This document shows, in pieces, positions 41,402-50,425 of a stretch of DNA of 64,000 nt (position 1 is its first letter; every line of letters begins with the position of its first letter). The notes below the pieces were generated by a model that ran no database searches, was not told the origin of the DNA, and worked only from the letters and a program-made list of their open reading frames with translations. The DNA comes from Planctomycetota bacterium. GTDB lineage: Bacteria; Planctomycetota; UBA1135. The position numbers and the translations under genes were made by a program. The stretch is from contig JAQBXR010000001.1 in assembly GCA_027623295.1 (NCBI GenBank), positions 1 to 64,000 of the forward strand, read 5' to 3'.

Positions 41402-44400
41402 CTAGCGTTCGTCGGTCAAATAGGGAAGCCGCAGGTGCATTTCCTCGCTGCCATCGACCTTGACCTGGTGCCGTACCGGGGCACCCCCGGGGCGATAAAG
41501 CTGAATCTGGTATTTCCCAGGCAAGAGCGGGCCGACCTTTTGCTCGCCGCCTGAGAAGAATGCCGCGTTGGTGGCTTGGGTCTCGGCTTGCGACCAAACA
41601 AAGGAGGCCGGTGCACCCCGTGCATCGAGAGCGGTAACCAGCACGCCGGACATAGGGTTGCCATCTTTGTCGGTAGGGGTCACATAAACGCGCGCACCAG
41701 CTTGCAGGGTGACTTCCCTTTTAGTGAGTTCTCCAGCCACTAGGTTGACTGGGATTTCGGTCGCACCAAGATTCGGGTGACGCACCAAAATGTTGCCCGG
41801 ACCGGAAGGCAAACCTTCCAGCTCCGCCACGCCCTTCGAGTTGGTTCCCTGCAAGGACAAGATGTTCATGACCTGTCCATTGGCATCGAGGTAGTGCAGG
41901 TGTGCACCCTTCAATAGATTGCCATTGCTGTCGCGCACACGCGCTCGAAAGGTTGCGCCTTGGTCGAGCTGCACTTCGAATTGCTGAATGCCACTGCCTT
42001 CTCGAATCTCGATAGGGCTGATCTGTTTGGAGCCAAGCCCAGCGTCGCCTGCAGCTAAGAATACCGCCGACATGTTGCCAACCGACAAAATGTACTGCCC
42101 CGTTTGAAGGCTGCCAAGCTCCAACATACCTTCATTGTTGGTAAGGCCAAAAGTTCCACCTTGGATGTTGGTGCCATCAAGCGGACGCATAGCTACTGGA
42201 ATGTTGGCTAGGTTTCTGCCGCCTCCAGCTGCCGTGACATGGATTTTGATGCCTTCCAGAGGCATTTCAATGTCTCTGCGCAAGGTGCCTTCCGCATCGA
42301 TTTTGAACAAATCGTAAATGGTAGAGCCGCCGCGGAATTGCGCACCAGCGGTCACCGTGTAGGTGTAATCACCGAGCGGAACACCCTTGATTTCATACCA
42401 ACCCTTATCATCGGCAATGCCTACTTTTGCGCCGGAATCTGTAATGATGGCCACCATAGCCTTAGGCATGAGTTCTCCACCACGGCGCACTTCTCCTTCT
42501 ACATCGGCACGGGGAATGAGACCGCCAATGGTTACCGTGCGTTCCTCATTATCCTCGAGGGTGACAAACTTGAACTCGACGTCTAGCGAACCAGTGTTGT
42601 CGGTGGTGTCGAATGCCGCGAGGTCGGTGTAGGTCACTTGATAGTTACCAGCCGCCAGCGGCGGCAAGGTGGCGATACCATCAGCATTGGTGGTGGCGTT
42701 TTCTGCAATTTGGCTTTCGGAATTAACCGCAGCAACATTTGCGTCGGCAATGGGTACACCCTCACTGTCTAGGAGTTCGACATGCAAGGTTGCACCAGGA
42801 TGCAGCATGATGCTGATGTTCTCCACGGCCGTTTCCCCAAGTATGAACGGGCCATACTGGGTTTCTGAAAAGTCATCGTGCTTCGCGGTAATCGTGTACT
42901 CGCCGGCAGCAAGATTTGAAAAGAGGAAGGTGCCATCTTCCGAGCTGTCGGTGTCCCAAGTGCCATCGCCAAAGAAGCCAATCAGACTTTCGCTTTGGGC
43001 GCTGTCGAAAAGTTCAATCTCGGCAGCTTGAATGGGGGAACCGGAGCTCCCGTCCATAATGATTCCCGCGATGGAAGCACCTTGGGTCATGGTGACTTCA
43101 AGCAGATCGCTTGCCGTTTCTACGCGTCCAGAAAAGTCATAGTCTTCCAGGTGGCGCGCATAATCTTCATGTTCCAAGGTCAAAGAAAGGCGCTCTGCGG
43201 GAAGGCCTTGCAAGATGACGCGACCCTCTTCGTCGGTGTTGACGGTGGGCAGTTGACCTTCTCTCTGCAGACTGATTAGGGAGTTGCTCGCATAGCGGTT
43301 CCAAAGTACCGAAACGCCCTCCAGGGCTTCCCCTTGGTCGTTTTGCACCCAGAGTTCCAGGCGGAATCCTTCGGTTAGTGAAAATTCGCCGAGATCGGTG
43401 TTTTGACGGGCATGGATTTCATCCTTTGCAGTGTGGATCAGCGGTAGGAATTCCTCGGCGCGAATCAAGACCTCGTATTTGCCCGGCAAGTTGCTCGGGA
43501 AGGAGAAGTTCCCGTTGGCATCGGTGGTGGTGATCTGTTCTTCTGGAATAGAATGCGGAAACTGGCCATGGCTGCGGAAAGTGTCCAGGCCTAGCCCAAA
43601 AATGTTGTCGCCTTGTCCGGCAGGCATGAGCGCGACGGTTGCGCCGGGAAATGGTTTCTGTCCGAGGACCACGCGACCACTAGCCTGCCCAGCAGCTTTC
43701 ATGGTGACTTCGATGGCCAGAACACCTCCTTCTGTGGAAGCTTCCACGGTTTTTTCTACGGCAACGTATTCCTTGAGATATGTTGTGATTAAATATTCTG
43801 CGGGAGGTACGTCTTCCACGCGAACCAAACCATCCTTGCCCATAATTTTTGCAGGCATGCCGAATTGATAGCGCAAAAAGGCTTTCGGCAAAGCGTGATC
43901 ACCCAACGGTAAAATCTCCAGCCAAGGTTCGGTGGCAGAACCACCATCGTCGGTACGCAAACTGACTTCCAAGGTGGTCGATGGGAAAAGTAGGTTTGCG
44001 GTGAGGGTGCTGGTTAAGTCGGCGGCATCGTTAGCTTCAAAGCTGATGAACTCAGACCAGTAGTGATCTCCAAGAACAAAGGCACCCTCTAGAGTGCTGA
44101 TGTCGGCAAAGGGAAAACTGCCTTGCTCGCCGCTGATTTTATGGACTTGCTGGTCCTTGCCGACCACGAATAGGTCAAAGGTTGAAGCTGGCTGCTCCGT
44201 GGCGTCGACGATTTTGAGAATGAGGGCGGCATCTTTTTCCGAGCTGCGCTCTACCGTCCAACCACGGTTGTCGGCATCGGCCAAGGGGCCGGCAGCCTCA
44301 ATCGGGTCGGCCTGGCCTTGGGTGGCCCCTTCCTCAAGCTGATTGGAAGCCACCGTCTTCTCGGGGTTTTCAGAGGAGCCTGTGAAAACAAAAAAGATGC

Positions 44401-44446
44401 CGGCACAAATGCCAGCAAGAAGCAGTAGGGGAAGAAGGAGCCGCAT
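41402..44446 (-). CDS. Large anchored protein with repeated carboxypeptidase-regulatory-like domains
   Basis: About 1,014 residues from ATG 44446 (GTGAGG is three bases upstream; a GTG at 44455 would add three residues). A signal anchor (LLLPLLLLAGICAGIFFVF) is followed by a long acidic region and at least seven carboxypeptidase-regulatory-like beta domains. Each is marked by patterns such as GxFxFxxLPxGxYEVxV: NFSFPSNLPGKYEVLIRA, TFLFSNLAAGEYTITAK, ATLPPLAAGNYQVTYTD, WYEIKGVPLGDYTYTV, MLELGSLQTGQYILSVG. It ends in the family tail KYQIQLYRPGGAPV and MHLRLPYL. No catalytic site. It is probably exported and held at the membrane. Two paralogues lie at 45450-48425 and 50426-52420. Confidence 0.82.
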   Translation of the reverse strand: MRLLLPLLLLAGICAGIFFVFTGSSENPEKTVASNQLEEGATQGQADPIEAAGPLADADNRGWTVERSSEKDAALILKIVDATEQPASTFDLFVVGKDQQVHKISGEQGSFPFADISTLEGAFVLGDHYWSEFISFEANDAADLTSTLTANLLFPSTTLEVSLRTDDGGSATEPWLEILPLGDHALPKAFLRYQFGMPAKIMGKDGLVRVEDVPPAEYLITTYLKEYVAVEKTVEASTEGGVLAIEVTMKAAGQASGRVVLGQKPFPGATVALMPAGQGDNIFGLGLDTFRSHGQFPHSIPEEQITTTDANGNFSFPSNLPGKYEVLIRAEEFLPLIHTAKDEIHARQNTDLGEFSLTEGFRLELWVQNDQGEALEGVSVLWNRYASNSLISLQREGQLPTVNTDEEGRVILQGLPAERLSLTLEHEDYARHLEDYDFSGRVETASDLLEVTMTQGASIAGIIMDGSSGSPIQAAEIELFDSAQSESLIGFFGDGTWDTDSSEDGTFLFSNLAAGEYTITAKHDDFSETQYGPFILGETAVENISIMLHPGATLHVELLDSEGVPIADANVAAVNSESQIAENATTNADGIATLPPLAAGNYQVTYTDLAAFDTTDNTGSLDVEFKFVTLEDNEERTVTIGGLIPRADVEGEVRRGGELMPKAMVAIITDSGAKVGIADDKGWYEIKGVPLGDYTYTVTAGAQFRGGSTIYDLFKIDAEGTLRRDIEMPLEGIKIHVTAAGGGRNLANIPVAMRPLDGTNIQGGTFGLTNNEGMLELGSLQTGQYILSVGNMSAVFLAAGDAGLGSKQISPIEIREGSGIQQFEVQLDQGATFRARVRDSNGNLLKGAHLHYLDANGQVMNILSLQGTNSKGVAELEGLPSGPGNILVRHPNLGATEIPVNLVAGELTKREVTLQAGARVYVTPTDKDGNPMSGVLVTALDARGAPASFVWSQAETQATNAAFFSGGEQKVGPLLPGKYQIQLYRPGGAPVRHQVKVDGSEEMHLRLPYLTDER

Positions 44447-44457
44447 AAACCTCACAG

Positions 44458-44496
44458 GAGCCTACGTGAGGGAACCCACGTGCGAGGCTCTTTTTT
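44458..44496. terminator. Stable hairpin next to the repeat-protein start, T run facing plus
   Basis: GAGCCT (44458-44463) pairs with AGGCTC (44485-44490), and CACGT/ACGTG pairs inside; TTTTTT (44491-44496) follows on the plus strand. No plus-strand gene lies upstream to be terminated. Read on the minus strand the hairpin sits in the leader of the large repeat protein, ending about three bases before its GTGAGG ribosome site. It may be an antisense terminator, a leader regulator, or the end of an unseen plus-strand RNA. Confidence 0.4.
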
Positions 44497-44506
44497 GTCG
44501 GGTTTC

Positions 44507-45445
44507 TTAACCGAGTATTTGGCCGACGAAACAAACGCCGACCATCACCACTAGAGCGCCCATCCAGCCGCGCCAGCCGGGGCGTTCGTGCAGAATCCAA
44601 ACCGAAAGCGGGATGGCGAAGAGTGGCACAGAACTCGAAAGGCTGGCCGCAACGCCTTGTTTCGCCCACTTGAAGCCACCAACGTAGAGCCACATGCCAA
44701 GGACGGTTCCGAGCAGGGTCGGAATGCCGTAGCGCCGCCAGGAGTTGGCCGAACTTAATTGTTTGACCTTGGCCACCAGCTCTCCCTTGAAGAGGAACCA
44801 CAACGCGAAGCCAAAGGCGCCTGCACCGAGGCGTATGGCTCCGCCAGTTACGGCACCGGTGCCGTGGAGGCCATCGTGGATGGCGAGGTTGCCGGTGGTC
44901 CACAATAAGGCACAAGCGATAGCAGCAAGTAGGCCAGTGCGGTCGACGTGTGCATTGGCATCGGAGGCGCCCTTTTTGAAGCGGCGACTTTCTGCGAGGA
45001 CTCCACCACCGACCACTAGGCCAATGCCAATCCACTGTCCCGTTTCTAAGACTTGCCCATGGATCGGCCACGCGAGTAGGGCGGTTAGCGCTGGCGTAGT
45101 CATCGAAATAATGACGGTCCGGCCTAAGCCAATGTGGGTAATGGCGACGAAGTAAAGCCAATCGCCGACGCACATGCCGGTGATTCCTGAAAGCACTAAC
45201 CATTTGGTCTCGCCGTCAGCAGGGAGTCCACCGCCGAAGGACGTGCCGAGCAGAAGTGCGAGGACTCCCAGCACCAAAGCCGCCATGGCGTTTTTAAACC
45301 AAACCGCACTGAGCGGGTCATCGCCACGCATGTTGCGTGCATACAGGACCGACGCCGTGCCCCAAGCCGCGGCGCCGCTGAGAGCAGACCATTCGCCGGC
45401 ACCTTCGAAGGGAGGGGTGCCTGCTTGCAGGAGGAGGTTTAGCAA
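44507..45445 (-). CDS. EamA/DMT-family transporter
   Basis: The 312-residue protein has ten hydrophobic spans in two five-span EamA repeats: AAAWGTASVLYARNM near the start and, after a basic central loop (ESRRFKKGAS), ACALLWTTGNLAIHDG in the second. The family ending with VPLFAIPLSVWILHERPGW and VVMVGVCFVG is present. It exports or imports some metabolite; the substrate is unknown. It sits between two paralogous repeat proteins in the same direction, starting 5 bases from the end of one (45450) and ending 61 bases before the other. Confidence 0.87.
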   Translation of the reverse strand: MLNLLLQAGTPPFEGAGEWSALSGAAAWGTASVLYARNMRGDDPLSAVWFKNAMAALVLGVLALLLGTSFGGGLPADGETKWLVLSGITGMCVGDWLYFVAITHIGLGRTVIISMTTPALTALLAWPIHGQVLETGQWIGIGLVVGGGVLAESRRFKKGASDANAHVDRTGLLAAIACALLWTTGNLAIHDGLHGTGAVTGGAIRLGAGAFGFALWFLFKGELVAKVKQLSSANSWRRYGIPTLLGTVLGMWLYVGGFKWAKQGVAASLSSSVPLFAIPLSVWILHERPGWRGWMGALVVMVGVCFVGQILG

Positions 45446-45449
45446 GGCA

Positions 45450-48425
45450 CTAGTACGTCAGGCGCAGGTGCATATCCTGCGAGCCTTGCACCACAATGGT
45501 TTCTTCAAGGGGCACCTCGCCGGGCCTATGCAGGCGCAGCGTATAAGTTCCAGGGAGGAGCGGACCCAAGGTTTGCGCAGTGCCGCGGAGGTAGGCCAAG
45601 CGCGCTGCTTGTAGTTCCGCAGTGCTGCGTAAATCGCCGACCGATTGGTTCTCCAGGTTGAGCAATTGTGCCATGACACCTGGAACCAGGCTACCCTCCG
45701 AGTCGACCACTTGCACGTGCACGGTGACCCCAGGCTGCAGGCGAACCACGCGTTTGGTGCGTTGCCCTGGAACCAAATCGATAGCCAAGCGGGTTACCCC
45801 GAGTTTCGGATGGCGCGCAACTAAATAACCTGGACCGGAGGGTAGGCCGCGGATCGAAGTGTCGCCGTGTGTATTGGTGCCTTGCAGGGAAGCTTGATTC
45901 AGGACATTGCCGTAAGCATCTTGGAAGTGCAGGAACACGCCTTCCAAGGGACGGCCTTGGCGGTCTTCCACCCGCACGGTCAAAGTAGCGCCGCGTGGCG
46001 CGCGCAGTTCTAGTGTTTCACTTTGAGGTTTTGCCGCAAGCACGGTAATGGGCTCTAGGATTGCGCCGTACTTGCCGTCGCCGCCATAGAAAGGAGCGGC
46101 TCCATCGCCTGCGCAAACTAGGTAATCGCCATCGCGTAGGGTGCCAAACTCGACCATGCCTTGCTCATCGGTGGCTTGGAATTGGCCGCCGAGGAGATCG
46201 GTGCCATCGGCCGGGCGCAGGGTAATGGGCATGTATGCAATCGGGCGTCCGGTCGAAGCATCTACCACGCGTACCTTGATCGAGGACGATGGCAGGAGAA
46301 TGTCGCGTTTAACCACATCTTCAGAACTCACCCAAGCGCTTCCGTAAAAACTCCCCGTGGAGGGGCCAGTGGGGCTGGTGACTTGGAAGAGGTAGCGTCC
46401 TGGAATAAGGCCTTCAAACTGATAGAAACCACTGGCATCGGTGGTGGCCATGCGGGTGCCATCGTCGGCGAGCAGGGCCACGCGATACCCCTGGACCGGG
46501 CGTCCACGCAGCAGCAAAAATCCTTCCAGGGTGGAATGCACAATGCGGCCGCCGAGAATGATTTTGCGCTCGTCGGAATCGAGCAGGCTGGTGAACTCAT
46601 AATCGCGGTGCAGGCGGCCGCCGGAGCTCATGGCATCGGCTACCGAATCGGCGTGCATGACCCGGTAAGTTCCTGCAGCAAGATGTTGGAAGCGGGCGAT
46701 GCCCTGATCATTGGTCCGCTCGCGGGAGAAGGATTCCGGTTCCTCGGAACGCACTACGACTAATTCTTGTGCCGCAGGCATGCCCGATGCGTCGAGCAGT
46801 TCCACGTCTAAGGACGCACCGCGCGCAAGCATGAGAGTCTGTGGACGTTCATGTTCAGCGTCCACAGCAATGGGATTGGATAGCGATGCTGCGTATTGCT
46901 CGTGATGCACCAGCAAAAGGTAGGTTGCTGGCGGCAAACTGTGAAAGCCGAACATGCCCTGGTCATCGCTGATGACTTCGGTTGGGTAGCTGCTTCCAAA
47001 AGCATTCGATGCCCCGGCACTGCCTACCTGTGGAAGAATCTTTAGGCTGACTCCGGCGATTGGCTCGCCCGAGGTTTGGTCTAAAACTTGCCCGGTGAGA
47101 TCGCGGCCATGCAGAAGCGTGACGTCCTTCACCAAGGTGTTTTGCTCCGATGTGAGGTCGATTTGTGTTTCGTAAACCGCGTAGTTCGGATGCAATATTT
47201 GTAGCCACAATTCTGCTTCAGGAAGACCGTCGATCAGGCAACGACCGTCTGCCCCGGTGGTGTACTTAAGCGATTTGAGTTGACCCAAAAGTGGACGTCC
47301 GGAGGGCGGGCGCAGCTGCCAGTGGATTTCGGCATTGGGCACCGGGCTTCCTTCTTCGGCCAGTAGGTTCAGTTGTAAGGCCTTTCCTTTTGACAAGGTG
47401 AGGGCATCAAACTCGATTTCTTCCCCTGCGCCAAGCTCCAAAATTTGTTCCCCGACGAGTGGGCGATAACCTTCTGCAAAGGCAAGCACGCGGTATTTTT
47501 CTGGTGGAATATCTCCCAGCTGAGCAAGGCCACCGACTCCGGTTTGAGTGAGTTCCGCTTGGGGAATGCGAGCCGGAAAAATTCCGTAAATACGGAAGGT
47601 GGTCAGCGGGTCATCCCAGCCGATGTTGCCAGAAACGATCGGCCAGAGCGCAACTGTGGCGCGTTTCAGGCCAATGTTTTCACCCTCCTTGTCCACCGTT
47701 TGAACAGTGCCGCGCAAACTGGAACCTTGTTGTAAGCGCACTTCCGGATTGCCCACTTGGCCCGCTTCAAGTTTGATTTGTATACGCACGCTTGGGCAAC
47801 CGGAATGTCCAATGTCGAGTTGATAAACCGCTGGCGGTAAATCTTGGACCTTAACCTCTCCATTGGTGCCAAAGAAGCGGAAGCTGCCAGCGGTTAGAAC
47901 GTTAAGGTAAAGAATCGCGGCTGCAGATAAACCGTCGTCGCCGAGAGGGTGAATCTCGACCCATGGCTCCGCGGCATGGTCTAAGCCTTCAATTTCTACG
48001 CTGACCCGCAGGTGTGAAGAAGCAACGGTTGCCTTGAGTACTGGAGGCTCCTCTGACTTTGCTGGAATCTCACTAACACTGGACCAATGGTTGTCGGCCA
48101 ATGCGGCGGCAGGGGTGAGGCGATCGGGGCTAACCGGCAGGCGCACCCAACCACGGTCACTCGCAAGGCGAATGATTTCCTCGCCGGTGTCGACATACAC
48201 CGCAACCTCGCGGGTGTCGAGATCTTGGTGGTCGCGAATCGTGAGGCGTCTGGTTTCTTCCTGCTCACCTTCCGGTGGCGGACCCAGCATGCCCTCTTCT
48301 AGCGCCGCATCGTCCTCGAAGTTCGGGTCAAACTCTTCCGAGCCTCCGCTGAACATGTCCATGAGCGCCCAAGCTGCAACCAGTGCAGCGACCCCACCGA
48401 TGCCGAGTAATACCTTCTTATCCAC
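45450..48425 (-). CDS. Large anchored protein with carboxypeptidase-regulatory-like repeats (paralogue 2)
   Basis: The 991-residue product begins with an anchor (KKVLLGIGGVAALVAAWALM) and an acidic linker (EEFDPNFEDDAALEEG). Regulatory-like beta domains follow: QLDIGHSGCPSVRIQI, GMFGFHSLPPATYLLLVHHE, IARFQHLAAGTYRVMHAD, GFYQFEGLIPGRYLFQVTS, MVEFGTLRDGDYLVCAGD. The tail (TYTLRLHRPGEVPLEE, MHLRLTY) matches the paralogue at 41402-44446, and the positions of matching domains suggest gene duplication. It starts only 20 bases from a divergent gene. Function unknown; probably periplasmic or surface. Confidence 0.8.
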   Translation of the reverse strand: MDKKVLLGIGGVAALVAAWALMDMFSGGSEEFDPNFEDDAALEEGMLGPPPEGEQEETRRLTIRDHQDLDTREVAVYVDTGEEIIRLASDRGWVRLPVSPDRLTPAAALADNHWSSVSEIPAKSEEPPVLKATVASSHLRVSVEIEGLDHAAEPWVEIHPLGDDGLSAAAILYLNVLTAGSFRFFGTNGEVKVQDLPPAVYQLDIGHSGCPSVRIQIKLEAGQVGNPEVRLQQGSSLRGTVQTVDKEGENIGLKRATVALWPIVSGNIGWDDPLTTFRIYGIFPARIPQAELTQTGVGGLAQLGDIPPEKYRVLAFAEGYRPLVGEQILELGAGEEIEFDALTLSKGKALQLNLLAEEGSPVPNAEIHWQLRPPSGRPLLGQLKSLKYTTGADGRCLIDGLPEAELWLQILHPNYAVYETQIDLTSEQNTLVKDVTLLHGRDLTGQVLDQTSGEPIAGVSLKILPQVGSAGASNAFGSSYPTEVISDDQGMFGFHSLPPATYLLLVHHEQYAASLSNPIAVDAEHERPQTLMLARGASLDVELLDASGMPAAQELVVVRSEEPESFSRERTNDQGIARFQHLAAGTYRVMHADSVADAMSSGGRLHRDYEFTSLLDSDERKIILGGRIVHSTLEGFLLLRGRPVQGYRVALLADDGTRMATTDASGFYQFEGLIPGRYLFQVTSPTGPSTGSFYGSAWVSSEDVVKRDILLPSSSIKVRVVDASTGRPIAYMPITLRPADGTDLLGGQFQATDEQGMVEFGTLRDGDYLVCAGDGAAPFYGGDGKYGAILEPITVLAAKPQSETLELRAPRGATLTVRVEDRQGRPLEGVFLHFQDAYGNVLNQASLQGTNTHGDTSIRGLPSGPGYLVARHPKLGVTRLAIDLVPGQRTKRVVRLQPGVTVHVQVVDSEGSLVPGVMAQLLNLENQSVGDLRSTAELQAARLAYLRGTAQTLGPLLPGTYTLRLHRPGEVPLEETIVVQGSQDMHLRLTY

Positions 48426-48445
48426 CGTCGGTTATTCTAGAGGTC

Positions 48446-49102
48446 ATGCGCCCAGATTTCGCCCTCTCTCTTGCCCTGCTCTTTGGGTTTGGTGGGCTTG
48501 GGTTGTTATTTGGGACCATTCACACCCAGGGTCCATCTCCTTTGGAGGCCCCGACACGCGTAGCCTATAACGCGCATCGTGGTCTTATCCAGGTAGAGTG
48601 CGCCGGACAGGAGCTGCGCTACTTCAATGTGTTCCTTGAGGAAACAGCGGCACCCCCAATTGCAATCGCCTGGCCTGTGATTGGCGCAAAGCCTGCTACA
48701 CCAGGGTTATTGGAGTTAGACGTTTGGTCAGGTCGTCACCTAAGCATCGATGTCGCGGCAGGTTCCATCATGCTTTCTGGCAGCAGCTGGGAGGATCCGC
48801 CGCTGCTCACTTGGGGGCCAGATTGGGCTTCTGTGACCTGGCGTACCGCGGACTCCGAAAGCGTATTGCAATGGCGTCGTGCGGGTGAGGAAAGCGTGCA
48901 GGAAATCACTGCAGTTTGCGATTCCTGGGACGGTCTCAAGCGTCGGGTGTGGCTAAAAACACTGAAAGCCGGCGAACGCATCGAGTTGCGCTACCGGCCT
49001 TCAGGTTTGTTTTTCCCGCCACGTTCCTGGACGGAGTGGCAAGAGTTCGAGGTGCCTAAGGTAGACCCCTCGGGAAATCGCCCTACTTCAAGACTGCAGT
49101 AA
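48446..49102 (+). CDS. Anchored or secreted protein of unknown function
   Basis: The 218-residue product starts at ATG 48446 with a hydrophobic N-terminus (FALSLALLFGFGGLGLLFGT). The rest is a beta-rich region (VAYNAHRGLIQVECAGQELR, then SWEDPPLLTWGPDWASVTWR) that suggests an Ig- or fibronectin-like fold. No catalytic motif is seen. Its start is separated by only 20 bases from the start of the divergent repeat protein, so the two promoters must lie inside the opposite coding regions or overlap heavily. The last 20 bases overlap the convergent peptidase gene. Confidence 0.6.
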   Translation: MRPDFALSLALLFGFGGLGLLFGTIHTQGPSPLEAPTRVAYNAHRGLIQVECAGQELRYFNVFLEETAAPPIAIAWPVIGAKPATPGLLELDVWSGRHLSIDVAAGSIMLSGSSWEDPPLLTWGPDWASVTWRTADSESVLQWRRAGEESVQEITAVCDSWDGLKRRVWLKTLKAGERIELRYRPSGLFFPPRSWTEWQEFEVPKVDPSGNRPTSRLQ

Positions 49103-50321
49103 GCACCATTTTGGTGGCGCCACGGGTCACGTGAATCTCAATCTCGTCGCCCTTTAGGCCTGCAGCCAAGGAGCGCCGCAGCATGTTCATGTCTGGAGTC
49201 TCAGAACCACCAATCGACGTCACTTGATCGCCGACCTCGAGGCCAGCTGCTTCGGCTGCACTTCCTCCGGTCACGGTGTTGACCACAAGGCCAAGTGCCT
49301 CATCTACGGAAACGCGAAGACCAAGCTTGCCCTTCAGCTCCTTGCGCGCGCTAATCCGACGATAATGGTCCGACATGCGTGACATGAAGTCTGCTGGAAT
49401 TCCCATGCCGCCGAGGTTGACGAAGGTGAGACTGCTTTGTTGATCGAGCAGCACCACAATGTCGCGTGCCATGTTCAAAACCTTAACTTCCCCTTCGTAA
49501 TTGATGCGGTCGGCATCGTCCGAAGGCATGTGGTAATCCTCATGGATGTTGGTGAAGAGGAATAGCGCAGGAATGCCGGCGTGGAAGAAGTTGGTGTTGT
49601 CGCTAGGTGCTTCTCCGCGATCATCCAGTTCCAAATTCAACTTGCTGTTCTCGAACATTGGGTCAAGGATGTCATGGAGTTCTTCCGCAGTACCAAGTCC
49701 ACCGATGAAGAGGGCGTCGTCATCGAGACGTCCAATCATGTCGAGGTTGATCATGGCCATGATTTGGTCATTCGGAAGTACACCACTGTTGACTAAGGCT
49801 TCACTGCCTTTCAAACCGCGTTCCTCACCACTGAAGGTCATGAATAGGATTGGGTGTTTGAGTGGGTGCGCGGTGAAGTACTCCGCAAGTTCCAAAACAC
49901 CTGAGGTGCCAGATGCGTTGTCATCGGCGCCGTTGTGAATCTCATACGGGAAACCCATTGCGCCGGAAAGCTTGGAACCAAGTCCTGCGTGGTCATGGTG
50001 ACCTCCGATCGCAAAGTAGACATCTTGCATGTTTGGATCGGTTCCAGGAAGCAGTCCAACCACGTTGTAGGCGGTGTCCGCGCCAAGCTTGAATGGAATG
50101 CGGTAGGAGCCGTCTTCGGTAATCGGCTTCAGGCCGTAACGGCGAAATTGGTTCTCCACATAACTGGCGGCAAGATGGCCACCGCGCTTGCCTGCTTCAC
50201 GGCCTTCCAATTCCTCACTGGCGAGGAAGGCAATATGGGTTTTGATGTCAGCAACCCGAATGTCGCTAGGCACCGGCTCCTGGACGGGAGCGGAGAGGAG
50301 AAGGAGTGTGGAAAGAATCAT
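49083..50321 (-). CDS. Secreted M28 peptidase with C-terminal PDZ domain
   Basis: The 412-residue protein has a very short signal peptide (MILSTLLLLSAPVQEPV). The M28 domain includes HHDHAGLG with the zinc His, GADDNASGTSG, FMTFSGEERGLKGSEA with the catalytic Glu, NLDMIGRLDDD and DYHMPSDDADRINYEG. A PDZ domain at about residues 325-405 (LGLRVSVDEALGLVVNTVTG, then AAEAAGLEVGDQVTSIGG) may bind peptide termini. It should be a periplasmic aminopeptidase. The gene follows a repeat-protein gene 104 bases downstream of that gene's stop; an inverted repeat lies between. Confidence 0.9.
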   Translation of the reverse strand: MILSTLLLLSAPVQEPVPSDIRVADIKTHIAFLASEELEGREAGKRGGHLAASYVENQFRRYGLKPITEDGSYRIPFKLGADTAYNVVGLLPGTDPNMQDVYFAIGGHHDHAGLGSKLSGAMGFPYEIHNGADDNASGTSGVLELAEYFTAHPLKHPILFMTFSGEERGLKGSEALVNSGVLPNDQIMAMINLDMIGRLDDDALFIGGLGTAEELHDILDPMFENSKLNLELDDRGEAPSDNTNFFHAGIPALFLFTNIHEDYHMPSDDADRINYEGEVKVLNMARDIVVLLDQQSSLTFVNLGGMGIPADFMSRMSDHYRRISARKELKGKLGLRVSVDEALGLVVNTVTGGSAAEAAGLEVGDQVTSIGGSETPDMNMLRRSLAAGLKGDEIEIHVTRGATKMVLTAVLK

Positions 50322-50377
50322 GCTCTATGACCTGGGTAGTCCAGGACGGCACAGGATACGCACCACCCTCTCAAATG

Positions 50378-50412
50378 CTGGTAATAATCCGAAAAAAACG
50401 GGTCATTACCAG
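50378..50412. promoter_or_regulatory. Inverted repeat between repeat-protein gene and M28-PDZ gene
   Basis: CTGGTAAT (50378-50385) and ATTACCAG (50405-50412) are perfect inverted arms around CCG-A7-CGG. It sits 56 bases upstream of the M28-PDZ start and 13 bases after the stop of the preceding gene. It could be a terminator, an operator or both; no T run follows on either side. Confidence 0.35.
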
Positions 50413-50425
50413 ATTTATGGGGCAC

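Noticed and set aside
44370-45203. Long open frame on the minus strand (about 277 codons) overlapping the EamA transporter
   Set aside because: It lies in another frame of the same strand as a clear ten-span transporter, its translation is rich in Arg, His and Pro, and it has no domain.
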